Source: Dongia sedimenti (GTDB lineage Bacteria; Pseudomonadota; Alphaproteobacteria; Dongiales; Dongiaceae). From it: 64,000 bases of DNA. Made by a program: the position numbers and the translations under genes. Below the pieces are notes generated by a model. That model saw only the letters and a program-made list of their open reading frames with translations. It did not search any database and was not told where the DNA came from. Positions 42,270 through 51,978 of the stretch are shown here, in pieces; within the stretch, counting starts at the first letter, position 1; the number at the start of each line of letters is the position of its first letter. The stretch lies in contig JAUYVI010000004.1 in assembly GCA_030715195.1 (NCBI GenBank), positions 396,845 through 460,844 on the forward strand, in the 5' to 3' direction.

Positions 42270-44057
42270 CTAGAACGCCTCGGCAGGCAGCGCCATCAGC
42301 GTCGCCTTGCCGGCGGTCAGCATGGTGAACAAGCTGTTGGTTTCCGGCAGCAGGCGGGCCATGAAGAAGCGAGCGGCGGCGAGCTTGGCTTCGTAGAAGG
42401 CGGCTTCCTCGCCGCCCTGCTTGTCCAAGGCGATCTCGGCCATGCGGCACCACATGTAGGCGAGTGCCGTCAAAGCGAACAGGCGGAGATAGTCGGTCGC
42501 GGCGGCGCCGGCTTCTTCCGGATCGGCCATGCCGGCTTGCGCCAGCCAGGCGGTCGCCTGCTGCAGCTTGGCGAAGGCCTTGGCGGTCGGCAGGACGAAC
42601 TCCTGCAGCGCCGGCTTTTCGCTCGCCGTCTCGATATATTCGGAGACCGGGTGGAAGAAGCGGCGCGCCAAGCGGCCGACGCCGGTCCCGAGCTTACGGC
42701 CCACCAGATCGAGCGCCTGAATGCCGTTGGTGCCTTCATAGATCTGGGTGATGCGGGCATCGCGGACCAGCTGCTCCATGCCCCATTCGCGGATATAGCC
42801 ATGGCCGCCGAACACCTGCACGCCGAGATTGGCGGCATCGAAACCGTGATCGGTGAGGAACGCCTTCACGACTGGCGTCAGCAGCGCGACCAGATCGTCG
42901 GCGGCCGCACGGCGCTCCGGATCCGGATGATGCGCGGCGATATCGAGCTCCATGCCCATCCAGTAGGAGAGCGCGCGCGAGGCCTCGGTGAGGGCGCGCA
43001 TCTTCAGCAACATGCGGCGCACGTCGGGATGGACGATGATCGGATCGGCCGGCTTCTCCGGGAACTTGGCGCCGGCGACCGAACGCATCTGCAGCCGGTC
43101 CTTGGCGTAGGTGACGGCGCCCTGATAGGCCGCTTCGGCGATGCCGAGACCCTGCATGCCCACGGCCAATCGGGCTGTGTTCATCATGGTGAACATGGCC
43201 GACATGCCCTTGTGCGGCCGGCCGACCAGCCAGGCTTGCGCGCCGTCGAAATTGATGACGCAGGTCGAGGAGGCCTTGATCCCCATCTTCTTCTCGGTCG
43301 AGCCGCAGGCGACCTTGTTGCGGGCGCCGACGCCACCGTCGGCGGTCGGCAGGAATTTCGGGCAGACGAACAGCGAGATGCCGCGGATGCCGGCCGGCGC
43401 ATCGGGCAGGCGCGCCAGCACCAGATGAATGATGTTCTCCGTCAGGTCATGCTCGCCCGCCGAGATGAAGATCTTGGTGCCGAACAGATTGTAGGAGCCG
43501 TCGGCATTGGCCTCCGCGCGGGTCTTGCACAGGCCGAGATCGGTGCCGCATTGCGGCTCGGTGAGGCACATCGTCCCCGACCATTCACCGGTCACCAGCT
43601 TCGGCAGGTAGAGCGCCTTCTGCGCCTCGTCGCCATGCGCATGGATCGCGTTGTAATTGCCGTTGGAGAGGCCGGGATACATGCCGAAGGAGAGATTGGC
43701 CGAGCAGATCATCTCCTCGACCGCGAAGTTGATCAGCTTCGGCAGGCCCTGGCCGCCGTAGTCCGGATCGCAGGGCAGGCCGGGCCAGCCGCCTTCGACG
43801 AATTTCGCATAGGCTTCCTTGAAGCCTTTCGGCGTGGTCACCGCGCCGTTGTCGAAGTGGCAGCCTTCCTCGTCGCCGGAATGGTTCAAGGGCTGCAGCT
43901 CGTTCTCGCAGAACTTGCCCGCCTCTTCGAGAATCGCGTCGATCACGTCCGGCGTCGCGTCCGCATAAGCGGGCACGGTGTTGGACAGCGTTTCGGCTTT
44001 CAGCAGCTCGTAGAGGATGAACCTGATCTCGCGGAGCGGGGCTTTGTAGGCGGGCAT
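42270..44057 (-). CDS. Acyl-CoA dehydrogenase (AcdA/DmdC-like, 595 residues)
   Basis: A flavoprotein that inserts the alpha-beta double bond in acyl-CoA. The N-terminal domain starts LREIRFILYELLKAETLSNT. The FAD-binding region is TMCLTEPQCGTDLGLCKTRA. The catalytic Glu is in QIYEGTNGIQALDLVGRK. A C-terminal acyl-CoA_dh_C-like extension of about 130 residues follows, as in the long class. The start ATG at 44057 is 7 nt after the stop of the HCDH-ECH gene. The frame extends to 44222, but only through the neighbour's codons. It is the last gene of a four-gene beta-oxidation operon. Confidence 0.94.
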   Translation of the reverse strand: MPAYKAPLREIRFILYELLKAETLSNTVPAYADATPDVIDAILEEAGKFCENELQPLNHSGDEEGCHFDNGAVTTPKGFKEAYAKFVEGGWPGLPCDPDYGGQGLPKLINFAVEEMICSANLSFGMYPGLSNGNYNAIHAHGDEAQKALYLPKLVTGEWSGTMCLTEPQCGTDLGLCKTRAEANADGSYNLFGTKIFISAGEHDLTENIIHLVLARLPDAPAGIRGISLFVCPKFLPTADGGVGARNKVACGSTEKKMGIKASSTCVINFDGAQAWLVGRPHKGMSAMFTMMNTARLAVGMQGLGIAEAAYQGAVTYAKDRLQMRSVAGAKFPEKPADPIIVHPDVRRMLLKMRALTEASRALSYWMGMELDIAAHHPDPERRAAADDLVALLTPVVKAFLTDHGFDAANLGVQVFGGHGYIREWGMEQLVRDARITQIYEGTNGIQALDLVGRKLGTGVGRLARRFFHPVSEYIETASEKPALQEFVLPTAKAFAKLQQATAWLAQAGMADPEEAGAAATDYLRLFALTALAYMWCRMAEIALDKQGGEEAAFYEAKLAAARFFMARLLPETNSLFTMLTAGKATLMALPAEAF

Positions 44058-44064
44058 TCTGACC

Positions 44065-46392
44065 TCAATTCCGCAGCGGCTTGCCGGTGGTGAGCATGTG
44101 CTCCATGCGCGCGAGAGTCGGGCCGGTGCGCAGCAGCGCCATGAAGGCCTTCTTCTCCAGCTTCTGCACCTGGTCCTCGGTGACCACGGTGGTGAAATCG
44201 GTGGCGCCGCCGGAGAGCACATCGGCTAGTGCCGCGGAGACCGTGACGTCATGCGGAAGGGCCCTGCCTTGCAGCCGGAAACCATCGACCGCGAGATGCA
44301 AGGCGGTGACGCCGGTCGGGCCGGGGAGGCGCAGTTCCTTCGGCTCCGGTGGCTTGTAGCCTTCTGCCAGCATCTGCAGCGCGCGCGCCTTGGCGTCGAA
44401 CAGCAGGCGGTCGCGGTTCATGGTGATGCCGTCACTCGCGCGCAGTAATTTGAGTTCTTTCGCCTCGGCGGCGGATTTCGCGACTTTGGCGAGCGAGATG
44501 GTCTCGAACGCAGCCGCCACCGGCGGCATCGGCCCTTTCGGATCCTTCGGGCCCGGCTGATTGCGCAGCAGCAGTTCCTTGCAGCCGCCCCAGCCGGGGA
44601 TGAGGCCGACGCCGACTTCGACCAGGCCCATGTAAGTTTCCGCATGGGCCTGCACTGAAGCGCAATGCAGCAGGATCTCGCAGCCGCCGCCGAGCGCCAT
44701 GCCGCTCGGTGCGCCGATCACCGGGAAAGGCGCGAACTTCACCGCCTTGTAGGTGGCCTGGCCCTGGCCGATCAGGTCCTCGATCATCGGCCACATGGCG
44801 ATGTTGGCGGCGAAGAGCGCGAGGCCGATATTGGCGCCGACCGAGAAGTTGTCGCCCTCGTTGTGGACGACCAGCGCCTTCATGCTCTTGCCGACATGGG
44901 CGACCGATTTCTTGACCAAGTCGAGCGTGTCGGGATCGATCGCGTTCATCTTGCTGTGGAACTCGAGACAGGCGACGCCATCGCCGATATCCCAGAGGCT
45001 GGCCGAGCCGTTCTTCAGGATCGGCTTCGACGCGCGCTTGATGTCGGCGAGCAGCAGCACGCCCTCGGCGCGCTTCAACGGATGATAGGCGCCGTCGGTG
45101 CCCAGATATTGCAGCTGCCCGTTCTCGGTCTTGTAGAAACCGCCTTTCTCGGCGGCGAGCTTCAGCAGCGGCGGCACCGCCAGTTTCTCGGCGGCGAGTT
45201 TCTCCGCGAACCAGGCGGCGCCCAGCTGGTCGATCATCTCGAACGGCCCGCGCTTCCAGTTGAACCCGGTGCGCATGGCGAGATCGACATTGGCGATGTC
45301 GCCGGAAATCTCCGGCACCAGCGACGCGGCATAGCGCAGCAGTTTCGACAGCACCGCCCAGGCATAGTGACCGCCCTTGTCTTTGTGGGTGACCAGGACT
45401 TTCAGCCCGCCTTTTGCCGCGTCGGCCGATTCCAGCCGTGCGCGATCGGAGACATGGTAGTCGCCGGTCTTGAGGTCGATCGATTCCTTGACCTTCTCCG
45501 CCCCGTTACGCTGCAGGCGATAGAAGCCGCCTTTGCCTTTGCGCCCCGTGTATCCCTCCTTGATCATCGTCTCCATCAAGGGAAAGTCGCGGCGCACGGT
45601 CTGGTAGGCATCGTCGGGTTTCAGCGCTTCGCGCATCGACTTGTCGACATGCGGTTGCAGGTCGAGGCCGACCAGATCGAGCAGGCCGAAGATGCCGGTC
45701 TTCGGCGCGCCGATCGGGCGGCCCATGATCGCGTCCGCTTCTTCGACGGTGAGGCCGAGATCGAGCGCCGCGTTGACGGCGGCCTGCATCCAGAACACGC
45801 CGATTCGGTTGGCGACGAAACCCGGCGTGTCCTTGGCCGCGATGATCGCCTTACCGAGCCGCCGGTCGCCGAAATCGCTGACCGCCGCGAGCGCTTCCGG
45901 CCGGGTCTTCGCGCCGCCGAGCACCTCCAGCAGGCGCATATAGCGCGGCGGATTGAAGAAATGGGTGATGACGAAATCGCGCTGCAGGCTCTCGGGCTCA
46001 TCCTTGATCAGGGTCTGCAGCGGGATGGTCGAGGTGTTGGAGGAGACCACCGAGTCTTTCTTGCGGAACGGCTCAAGCTTGCGGTAGAGCGACTGCTTCA
46101 CATCCAGCTTCTCGATCACCGCCTCGACGATCCAGTCCACGTCCTTCAGCTTGTCGAGATCGTCCTCGATATTGCCGGGAGTGATCAGCTTGGCCGCGGA
46201 TTTCGACATCAACGGCGCCGGATCGGCCTTCAGCAGCTTGTCGATGGCGCCCTTGGCAATGGCGCTGCGATCCGCCCCGTCCTTCGGCACGATATCGAGC
46301 AGCAGAACGGGCACGCCGGCATTGGCGATCTGCGCGGCGATTCCGCTGCCCATCAGCCCGGCGCCGATGACGGCGGCGCGCTCGATCGCCAT
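44065..46392 (-). CDS. 3-hydroxyacyl-CoA dehydrogenase / enoyl-CoA hydratase fusion (FadN-like domain order)
   Basis: A 775-residue bifunctional enzyme. The N-terminal NAD domain has RAAVIGAGLMGSGIAAQIAN. The HCDH catalytic His is in FVITHFFNPPRYMRLLEVLG. A second HCDH C-domain follows, then an enoyl-CoA hydratase domain with the oxyanion-hole region GAPSGMALGGGCEILLHCAS and GLVEVGVGLIPGWGG. The dehydrogenase comes first, as in FadN and unlike E. coli FadB. It catalyses the middle two steps of beta-oxidation. The ATG at 46392 overlaps the thiolase stop by 1 nt (TAATG). Confidence 0.94.
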   Translation of the reverse strand: MAIERAAVIGAGLMGSGIAAQIANAGVPVLLLDIVPKDGADRSAIAKGAIDKLLKADPAPLMSKSAAKLITPGNIEDDLDKLKDVDWIVEAVIEKLDVKQSLYRKLEPFRKKDSVVSSNTSTIPLQTLIKDEPESLQRDFVITHFFNPPRYMRLLEVLGGAKTRPEALAAVSDFGDRRLGKAIIAAKDTPGFVANRIGVFWMQAAVNAALDLGLTVEEADAIMGRPIGAPKTGIFGLLDLVGLDLQPHVDKSMREALKPDDAYQTVRRDFPLMETMIKEGYTGRKGKGGFYRLQRNGAEKVKESIDLKTGDYHVSDRARLESADAAKGGLKVLVTHKDKGGHYAWAVLSKLLRYAASLVPEISGDIANVDLAMRTGFNWKRGPFEMIDQLGAAWFAEKLAAEKLAVPPLLKLAAEKGGFYKTENGQLQYLGTDGAYHPLKRAEGVLLLADIKRASKPILKNGSASLWDIGDGVACLEFHSKMNAIDPDTLDLVKKSVAHVGKSMKALVVHNEGDNFSVGANIGLALFAANIAMWPMIEDLIGQGQATYKAVKFAPFPVIGAPSGMALGGGCEILLHCASVQAHAETYMGLVEVGVGLIPGWGGCKELLLRNQPGPKDPKGPMPPVAAAFETISLAKVAKSAAEAKELKLLRASDGITMNRDRLLFDAKARALQMLAEGYKPPEPKELRLPGPTGVTALHLAVDGFRLQGRALPHDVTVSAALADVLSGGATDFTTVVTEDQVQKLEKKAFMALLRTGPTLARMEHMLTTGKPLRN

Positions 46393-47528
46393 TACACTGC
46401 CTCCAGGATCGTCGCGATCCCCTGGCCGCCGCCGATGCATTGGGTGGACAGGGCGAATTGCTTGCCTTCGCGCTGCAGGAGCGCCGCCGCCTTGCCGGTG
46501 ATGCGGGCGCCGGTGGCACCCAGCGGATGCCCCAGCGCAATCGCACCGCCGTCGAGATTGACCTTCTTCGGGTCGATCTTCAGGTCGCGCATGCAGGCCA
46601 GCGCCTGGGCGGCGAAGGCCTCGTTCAATTCGATGATATCGATGTTGTCGATGCTGAGCCCGGCGCGCTTCAGCGCCTTCTGGGTCGCGGCGACCGGGCC
46701 GATGCCCATGATCTCCGGCGCGCAGCCGGCGACGCCGATGCTCTTCACTTTGGCGAGCGGTTTCAGCCCATGCGCCTTGGCATACTCGGCCGAGGTCACC
46801 AGGCAGGCCGAAGCGCCGTCGGTCAGCGGCGAAGAGGTGCCGGCGGTGACCACGCCGTGCTCGTCGAAGGCGGGCTTCAACCCGGCCAGTGCCTCGAGCG
46901 TGGTGCCTTCGCGGATGCAGCCGTCGCTCACCACCTGGTCCTTGCCGTTCTGGATCGGGGTGATCTCGTCCTTGAGCTTACCGGCTTGGCGCGCGGCGGT
47001 CGCTTTCGCCTGGCTCTCGACCGCGAAGGCTTCCTGCTCGGCCCGCGAGATGCCGTATTTCTTGGCGACGTTCTCCGCCGTCGAGCCCATGGAGATATAG
47101 GCGGCGGGCAGGCGGTCGTTCAGTGCCGGGTTGGGCATCGGGTTGAAGCCCATCATCGGCACACGGCTCATGCTCTCGACCCCGGCGCAGATGAAGACGT
47201 CGCCGGCCCCCATGGCGATGGCACCGGCCGCGCTGTGGATCGCCTGCATGGAGGAGCCGCAGAACCGGTTGATGGTGGCGCCCGCCACCGATTGCGGCAG
47301 TTCCGCGATCATCGCGATCAGCCGCGCGACGTTGAGGCCCTGTTCGCCCTCGGGGAAGGCGCAGCCCAGCAGCAGGTCTTCGATCTCCTTCGGGTCGATG
47401 CCGGTCTTCGCGATCAGCGCCTTGACCACGGCGGCGGTCAGGTCGTCCGGGCGGACCCGGGTCAGATCGCCTTTGTTGGCGAAGTGGAACGGCGAGCGGA
47501 CGTAGCCGGCGATGACGGCCTCTTTCAT
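46392..47528 (-). CDS. Acetyl-CoA acyltransferase (thiolase)
   Basis: A 378-residue thiolase for the last beta-oxidation step. The nucleophile Cys is in INRFCGSSMQAIHSAAGAIA. The other catalytic residues are in NEAFAAQALACMRDL, ALGHPLGATGARI and STQCIGGGQG. The start ATG at 47528 overlaps the stop of the ligase gene (ATGA). No anomalies were seen. Together with the adjacent fusion enzyme it would form a trifunctional complex. Confidence 0.95.
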   Translation of the reverse strand: MKEAVIAGYVRSPFHFANKGDLTRVRPDDLTAAVVKALIAKTGIDPKEIEDLLLGCAFPEGEQGLNVARLIAMIAELPQSVAGATINRFCGSSMQAIHSAAGAIAMGAGDVFICAGVESMSRVPMMGFNPMPNPALNDRLPAAYISMGSTAENVAKKYGISRAEQEAFAVESQAKATAARQAGKLKDEITPIQNGKDQVVSDGCIREGTTLEALAGLKPAFDEHGVVTAGTSSPLTDGASACLVTSAEYAKAHGLKPLAKVKSIGVAGCAPEIMGIGPVAATQKALKRAGLSIDNIDIIELNEAFAAQALACMRDLKIDPKKVNLDGGAIALGHPLGATGARITGKAAALLQREGKQFALSTQCIGGGQGIATILEAV

Positions 47529-49222
47529 TTCGTCTCCTTAAGGGCCGCGGCGGCGGCCTCCTCGATCAGGATCTTCTTCTGGATCTTGCCGATGGCGGTC
47601 TTCGGCAGTTCGTCCCGGAACTCATATTGGGTCGGCTTCTCGATCTTCGAGAGCCGGGTCTCCAGGAAATGCGCCAGCTGCTCTTCGCCCAGCACGGCAT
47701 CGGCCTTCAAGGCGACGACGGCTTTCACGGTCTGGCCGCGATAGGGGTCGGGCACGCCGATGACCGCGCATTCGCGCACCGCCGGATGCTGATAGATCGC
47801 CTCTTCGACCAGCCGCGGATAGACCTTGAAGCCGGAGCAGTTGATCATCTCCTTCAGCCGGTCGGTGATGAAGATATAGCCGTCCTCGTCGATATGCCCG
47901 ACATCGCCGGTGTGGAGTCGGCCGTCGATCAGGACCTCGGCGGTCGCCTCCGGCTTGTTCCAATAGCCCATCATGACCTGGGGTCCGCGGATGCAGACCT
48001 CGCCGGTCTCGCCGGTCGGGAGCACGGTCTTGCGGTCCTCCAGCGAAAGGATCTCCACGATCGTGCCGGGGATCGGCATCCCGATCGAGCCGGGTTTCGA
48101 GCCCAGCTCCGGCGGGTTGATGCAGGCGACCGGCGAAGTCTCGCTGAGGCCGTAGCCTTCCAGCAGATGCGCCCCGGTCTTGGCGTGGAAGGCCTTGGCG
48201 ACCTCCAGCGGCAGCGGACCGCCGCCGGAGATGCAGAACTCCAGCGAGGAGAGGTCGTAATTCTCCGCGCCCGGCGTGTGCAGCAGCGCGTTGTAGAGCG
48301 TCGGCACGCCGGCCATGGCATTGGGATGCTTGCGCGCGATCAGGCGCAGCAGCTTCAGCGCGTCGAAGCGCGGCTCCAGCAGCATGCAGGCGCCGAAGGC
48401 GAGGCTCAGATTCATCACGCAGGTCATGGCGAAGGCGTGGAACAGCGGCAGCACGCCGACGATCCGCGTCTCGCGCTTGTCCAGGGCGTGGAACCAGAGC
48501 TGGATCTGCCGGGCGTTGATGGTGATGTTGGCATGGCTCAAGGCGGCGCCCTTGGGCACGCCGGTCGTGCCGCCGGTATATTGCAGCACCGCCAGCGTGG
48601 TGGCCGGATCGATCAGCGGCAGCTCGATCTTGCCGTCATTGTCGAGCAGCGTCCGCATGGTGATGCAGCGCGCGTCCTCGGGCGGATGCGCGATCGACTT
48701 CCGCATCACGATCGGAAACAGGAAATTCTGCGGGAACGGCAGCTGCTCCGCCATCGGGCAGACCACGACATGCTTCAGCCGCGTGGCGCCGAGCTGCGCG
48801 GTGATCTTGGGCAGCAGGATCGCGAGATCCAGCGTCACCATGAAATCGGTCTCGGAATCCTCGATCTGGCGCGCGATCTCCGGCTCGACATAAAGCGGGT
48901 TGAAGTTGACGATGACGCCGCCCGCCTTCAGGCCGGCATAATAGAAGACCACGAACCAGGGGCAGTTCGGCAGGAACAGGCCGAGCTTCATGCCGGGCCG
49001 GAAGCCGGCATCGATCAGGCCCTTGGCGGCGCGGTCGGAGAGGGCCTTCACCTCGGCATAGGTGAAGCGCTTGTCCTGGAAGTCGATGCAGTCATGCTCG
49101 GGAAAGCGCGCCGCGGACTCCTCCAGCAGCGCGAAGACCGGCTTGGCATGCAAAGGCGCCGCCCAATCCACTTCGGGCGGGTAGTGCTTCAGCCAAGGAT
49201 AGGGCGGCGCGGCGGAATCCAT
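47525..49222 (-). CDS. fadD: Long-chain fatty-acid-CoA ligase (FadD-like)
   Basis: A 565-residue acyl-adenylate-forming ligase. It has the P-loop LQYTGGTTGVPKGAALSHAN, A5 LEGYGLSETSPVACINPPEL, FITDRLKEMINCSGFKVYP and the C-terminal Lys region LPKTAIGKIQKK. It activates fatty acids with ATP and CoA. It is the first gene of the operon. The ATG at 49222 is chosen because the 26 residues before it are glycine/arginine-rich and non-homologous. About 90 nt upstream lead to the next gene; no FadR-like site was recognised. Confidence 0.94.
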   Translation of the reverse strand: MDSAAPPYPWLKHYPPEVDWAAPLHAKPVFALLEESAARFPEHDCIDFQDKRFTYAEVKALSDRAAKGLIDAGFRPGMKLGLFLPNCPWFVVFYYAGLKAGGVIVNFNPLYVEPEIARQIEDSETDFMVTLDLAILLPKITAQLGATRLKHVVVCPMAEQLPFPQNFLFPIVMRKSIAHPPEDARCITMRTLLDNDGKIELPLIDPATTLAVLQYTGGTTGVPKGAALSHANITINARQIQLWFHALDKRETRIVGVLPLFHAFAMTCVMNLSLAFGACMLLEPRFDALKLLRLIARKHPNAMAGVPTLYNALLHTPGAENYDLSSLEFCISGGGPLPLEVAKAFHAKTGAHLLEGYGLSETSPVACINPPELGSKPGSIGMPIPGTIVEILSLEDRKTVLPTGETGEVCIRGPQVMMGYWNKPEATAEVLIDGRLHTGDVGHIDEDGYIFITDRLKEMINCSGFKVYPRLVEEAIYQHPAVRECAVIGVPDPYRGQTVKAVVALKADAVLGEEQLAHFLETRLSKIEKPTQYEFRDELPKTAIGKIQKKILIEEAAAAALKETK

Positions 49223-49315
49223 CGAGCCTCCAGCTCCGCCGCCCAGTCGATGCGGGCGCGGCGGAGAGCCAAGTCTCCCATCCTCGCCAATTGAAGGCAA
49301 ATTAATGGTTAATGC

Positions 49316-49669
49316 TTACCGGAGACTCGCGCCGATACAGCCGGCGAAGCTGATTCCGGCGATGCGCAGGTTCTCGAAAACGCCCAGCGCGCCCTGCTCT
49401 TCCAAGCGCCCGGCGAGGCCCGGCGTCTCGTCGGTGACCACCAGCACGTTCTCGAACCAGGTGGCCGAGACCAGCTTCGCACCTGCGGCAGCGCCGGCCG
49501 CGACCGACTCGGCCGTGCCGGTGCCGGGCGGGAAGAGCACGATCACCGTGCCGCTCGCCTCGGGCGGGAGGGCGGCGGCCTCGAACAGCACGCCCAAGAT
49601 CACCAGCCAGATGCCGCTGATCCAGGCGAGCAGCTTCAGGGCGAAACGGTGATCGGCGGCTTCAGGCAC
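49316..49669 (-). CDS. Small single-span membrane protein, unknown
   Basis: A 117-residue protein. One hydrophobic helix near the N-terminus (LLAWISGIWLVILGVLFEAA) is followed by a soluble part with VIVLFPPGTGTAESVAAGAA and LVVTDETPGLAGRLEEQGAL. The Pro/Gly-rich loop recalls phosphate-binding sequences but is not a standard motif. The GTG start at 49669 overlaps the MFS gene stop by 8 nt, so it may be coupled to it. I do not recognise the family. Confidence 0.65.
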   Translation of the reverse strand: MPEAADHRFALKLLAWISGIWLVILGVLFEAAALPPEASGTVIVLFPPGTGTAESVAAGAAAGAKLVSATWFENVLVVTDETPGLAGRLEEQGALGVFENLRIAGISFAGCIGASLR

Positions 49670-50861
49670 CTTGCGCCGCCAGCCGCGCGGGCCGCTCGGC
49701 GATCGGCCAATGCACCGCGGCAGAGAAGACCCCGAGCCCGACGCTGATCCACCAGACCAGCGTATAGGAGCCGAGCACGTCGTAAGCCCAGCCGCCGAGC
49801 CAGACGCCGAGGAAGGCGCCGATCTGGTGGCTGAGGAACACCACCCCGAACAGCATCGACATGTAGCGCGGGCCGAACATCAGCGCGACCAGGCCGGAGG
49901 TCGGCGGCACGGTCGAGAGCCAGAGCAGTCCCATGGCGGCGGAGAAGATCAGCACGCTGGCCGTCGAGACCGGCGTCAGCACGAACAGCGCGATCACCGC
50001 CGCGCGGCCGAGATAGATCGCCGCGAGCAGGTTCTTCTTGCTCCTGCGCCCGGCCAGCACGCCGGCGGCATAGGCGCCGATCGTGTTGAACAACCCGACG
50101 AAGCCGATCGCCCAGGCGCCGACCGAGGCGTTGAGCCCGAAGCCGGCGATATAGGCCGGCATATGCACCTGAATGAACGCGAGATGAAAGCCGCAGACGA
50201 AGAAGCCGGCGATCAACAGCCAGTAGCTCCGATGCGCCGAGGCTTCGCGCAAGGCGGCGCCGAGGCTCTGTTGCGCTTCGGCCGCCACCGGCTCGCTCCG
50301 GCTCCTGAGGGCGAAGGCGACCGGGATCATCGGCAAAGCGGCGGCGGCGAGCAGCACCAAGGCCACCTGCCAGCCCCAGGCGGCGATGAAGCCCTGGCCG
50401 ATCGGCGCAAACAGGAACTGGCCGAGCGAGCCCGCCGCGGTCGCGATGCCCGAGGCCCAGGCGCGGCGCTCCGGCGGCAGCAACCGGCCGAAGGCGCCGA
50501 GCACGATGAACATCGAGGCACCGGACAGGCCGAGCCCGGTCATGATGCCGAGCGTCAAATGCAGCGCCACCGGCCCTTCGGCCATGGCGCCGAGCGCGAT
50601 GCCCGCCGCGTAAAGCAGCGCGCCGCCCACCAGCACCCTTCCGCTGCCGTAACGGTCGGCGATTGCGCCGGCGATGGGCTGGCCCAGGCCCCACATCAGG
50701 TTCTGGACGGCGAGGGCGAGCGCGAAGGTCTCGCGGCTCCAGCCGCGGGTGCCGAGCATCGGCTCCTGAAACAGGCCGAAATCGCCGCGGATGCCATAGC
50801 CGATCAGCGAAATGATGGCGCCGCCGATGACGATGAGGGCCGGCGTCCGGAAGCGCGACAT
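49662..50861 (-). CDS. MFS transporter
   Basis: A 399-residue major facilitator protein with about 12 hydrophobic segments. Motif A-like GAIADRYGSGRVLVGGALLY lies between helices 2 and 3; the first helix is ALIVIGGAIISLIGYGIRGD. The pattern resembles the monocarboxylate/OFA-type MFS (GGWAYDVLGSYTLVWW at the end). The substrate is unknown. The ATG at 50861 overlaps the stop of the HxlR regulator by 1 nt, suggesting that the regulator controls this transporter. Frame sequence upstream of it is antisense-like and rejected. Confidence 0.9.
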   Translation of the reverse strand: MSRFRTPALIVIGGAIISLIGYGIRGDFGLFQEPMLGTRGWSRETFALALAVQNLMWGLGQPIAGAIADRYGSGRVLVGGALLYAAGIALGAMAEGPVALHLTLGIMTGLGLSGASMFIVLGAFGRLLPPERRAWASGIATAAGSLGQFLFAPIGQGFIAAWGWQVALVLLAAAALPMIPVAFALRSRSEPVAAEAQQSLGAALREASAHRSYWLLIAGFFVCGFHLAFIQVHMPAYIAGFGLNASVGAWAIGFVGLFNTIGAYAAGVLAGRRSKKNLLAAIYLGRAAVIALFVLTPVSTASVLIFSAAMGLLWLSTVPPTSGLVALMFGPRYMSMLFGVVFLSHQIGAFLGVWLGGWAYDVLGSYTLVWWISVGLGVFSAAVHWPIAERPARLAAQGA

Positions 50862-51355
50862 CACGCGCCCGCATTCCCGGCCGCCGCGCGCCGCGCCCGC
50901 TCGGCGGCGAAGCGCGGGGTCAGCACGGCCTTGACGTCGCGCGCGGTGACCGCCTCGCCGCAGGCGGCGCAGGTGGTGACGGCGTGGAGGCGGTGGTTGC
51001 AGCCCTTGTGGGTGCGGATCGTGGCCGGGCCCTGGGCGCTCTTCAGCCATTTCTCGCCCCAGCCGATCAGCGCGATCAGCGCCGGATAGAGTTCGTGGCC
51101 ACGCTCGGTCAGCCGGTATTCGTGGCGCGGCGGACGGTCCTGGTAGCGCCGCTTCTCCAGCACCTTGTGCGCGACCAGCTTCTTCAGCCGCGCCGCGACG
51201 ATGTGCGGCGCCGCCCCGAGGTTGCGCTGGAACTCGTCATACCGCCTTGTGCCGAGAAAGGCCTCGCGCAGGACCAGCAGCGTCCAGCGGTCGCCGATCA
51301 CCCCCAAGGTGCGGGCCAAAGAGCACAGCGAATCGTCGATCTCGTCCCAGCGCAT
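50861..51355 (-). CDS. HxlR-family transcriptional regulator with C-terminal CxxC
   Basis: A 164-residue winged-helix regulator. Features are SLCSLARTLGVIGDRWTLLV (with the conserved Cys11), LREAFLGTRRYDEFQRNLGA and PPRHEYRLTERGHELYPALI. A C-terminal extension CNHRLHAVTTCAACGEAV has two cysteine pairs that could form a zinc knuckle or sense redox or electrophiles. It is transcribed with the MFS gene and divergent from the PAS_5 genes, with an 79-nt gap. Confidence 0.88.
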   Translation of the reverse strand: MRWDEIDDSLCSLARTLGVIGDRWTLLVLREAFLGTRRYDEFQRNLGAAPHIVAARLKKLVAHKVLEKRRYQDRPPRHEYRLTERGHELYPALIALIGWGEKWLKSAQGPATIRTHKGCNHRLHAVTTCAACGEAVTARDVKAVLTPRFAAERARRAAAGNAGA

Positions 51356-51434
51356 CGCGCCAGCCTAGTCACTTCTGAAACGGAAGTCACTAGGGGATTT
51401 GCCGATGCCGGTCGGCCATGGCATATCTCCGCCA

Positions 51435-51968
51435 ATGAGCTTTGGGATATTCTTCGACTCCATACAGTCAGAGGCTTTGCGTGTGCTGGCGGCGCAATGG
51501 GCGGCGGTTCGCGGCGACCGCCGCATGCCGGCCTTCCGCGACATCGATCCGGTCGGGATCGGACGCCACCTGCGCTATGTCTGGGCCTGGAAGTATGACC
51601 GGGCGGCCGACGGTTTCACCGGGCGGCTGGCCGGCGAGGAGATCGATCGCGCCTTCGGCAAATCCCTGCGCGGCGCGAAAATGGCCGAGTTCTATACGCC
51701 GGATGTCTATGCCATCGTCTTTCCGCGCCATCGCCGGGTGGTGACCGAGCCGGCTTTCTTCCATGGCACCGGCATGGTCTTCGCGCGCATGGGCTATACG
51801 ATGGGCGGCGAACGAATAGCGATGCCGTTGTCGGAGGACGGCAGTGCCGGCGACGGCATTCTCGGCGGCACTTACTATACCGCACTGCCTCAAGCGACTG
51901 ACGATCGTCCGCCTGGACTGGATTTCACGCGCGAACAGGTCGCCTTCTTTCCTCTCGATCCAGCATGA
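51435..51968 (+). CDS. PAS_5 domain protein 1
   Basis: A 177-residue single-domain protein of the alphaproteobacterial PAS_5 family (PF07310-type). Diagnostic text: MPAFRDIDPVGIGRHLRYVW, then RLAGEEIDRAFGKSLRGAKM and the closing GERIAMPLSEDGSAGDGILG. There is no output domain, so it probably binds a small ligand or a partner protein. It is a tandem paralogue of the next gene, 10 nt away. The ATG at 51435 is chosen over one at 51399 because homology to the paralogue starts there. Confidence 0.82.
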   Translation: MSFGIFFDSIQSEALRVLAAQWAAVRGDRRMPAFRDIDPVGIGRHLRYVWAWKYDRAADGFTGRLAGEEIDRAFGKSLRGAKMAEFYTPDVYAIVFPRHRRVVTEPAFFHGTGMVFARMGYTMGGERIAMPLSEDGSAGDGILGGTYYTALPQATDDRPPGLDFTREQVAFFPLDPA

Positions 51969-51978
51969 TGGTCAAAGG

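Noticed and set aside
44665-47100. 811-residue open frame antisense to the beta-oxidation genes
   Set aside because: No motifs; runs across two genes with intact catalytic residues on the other strand.
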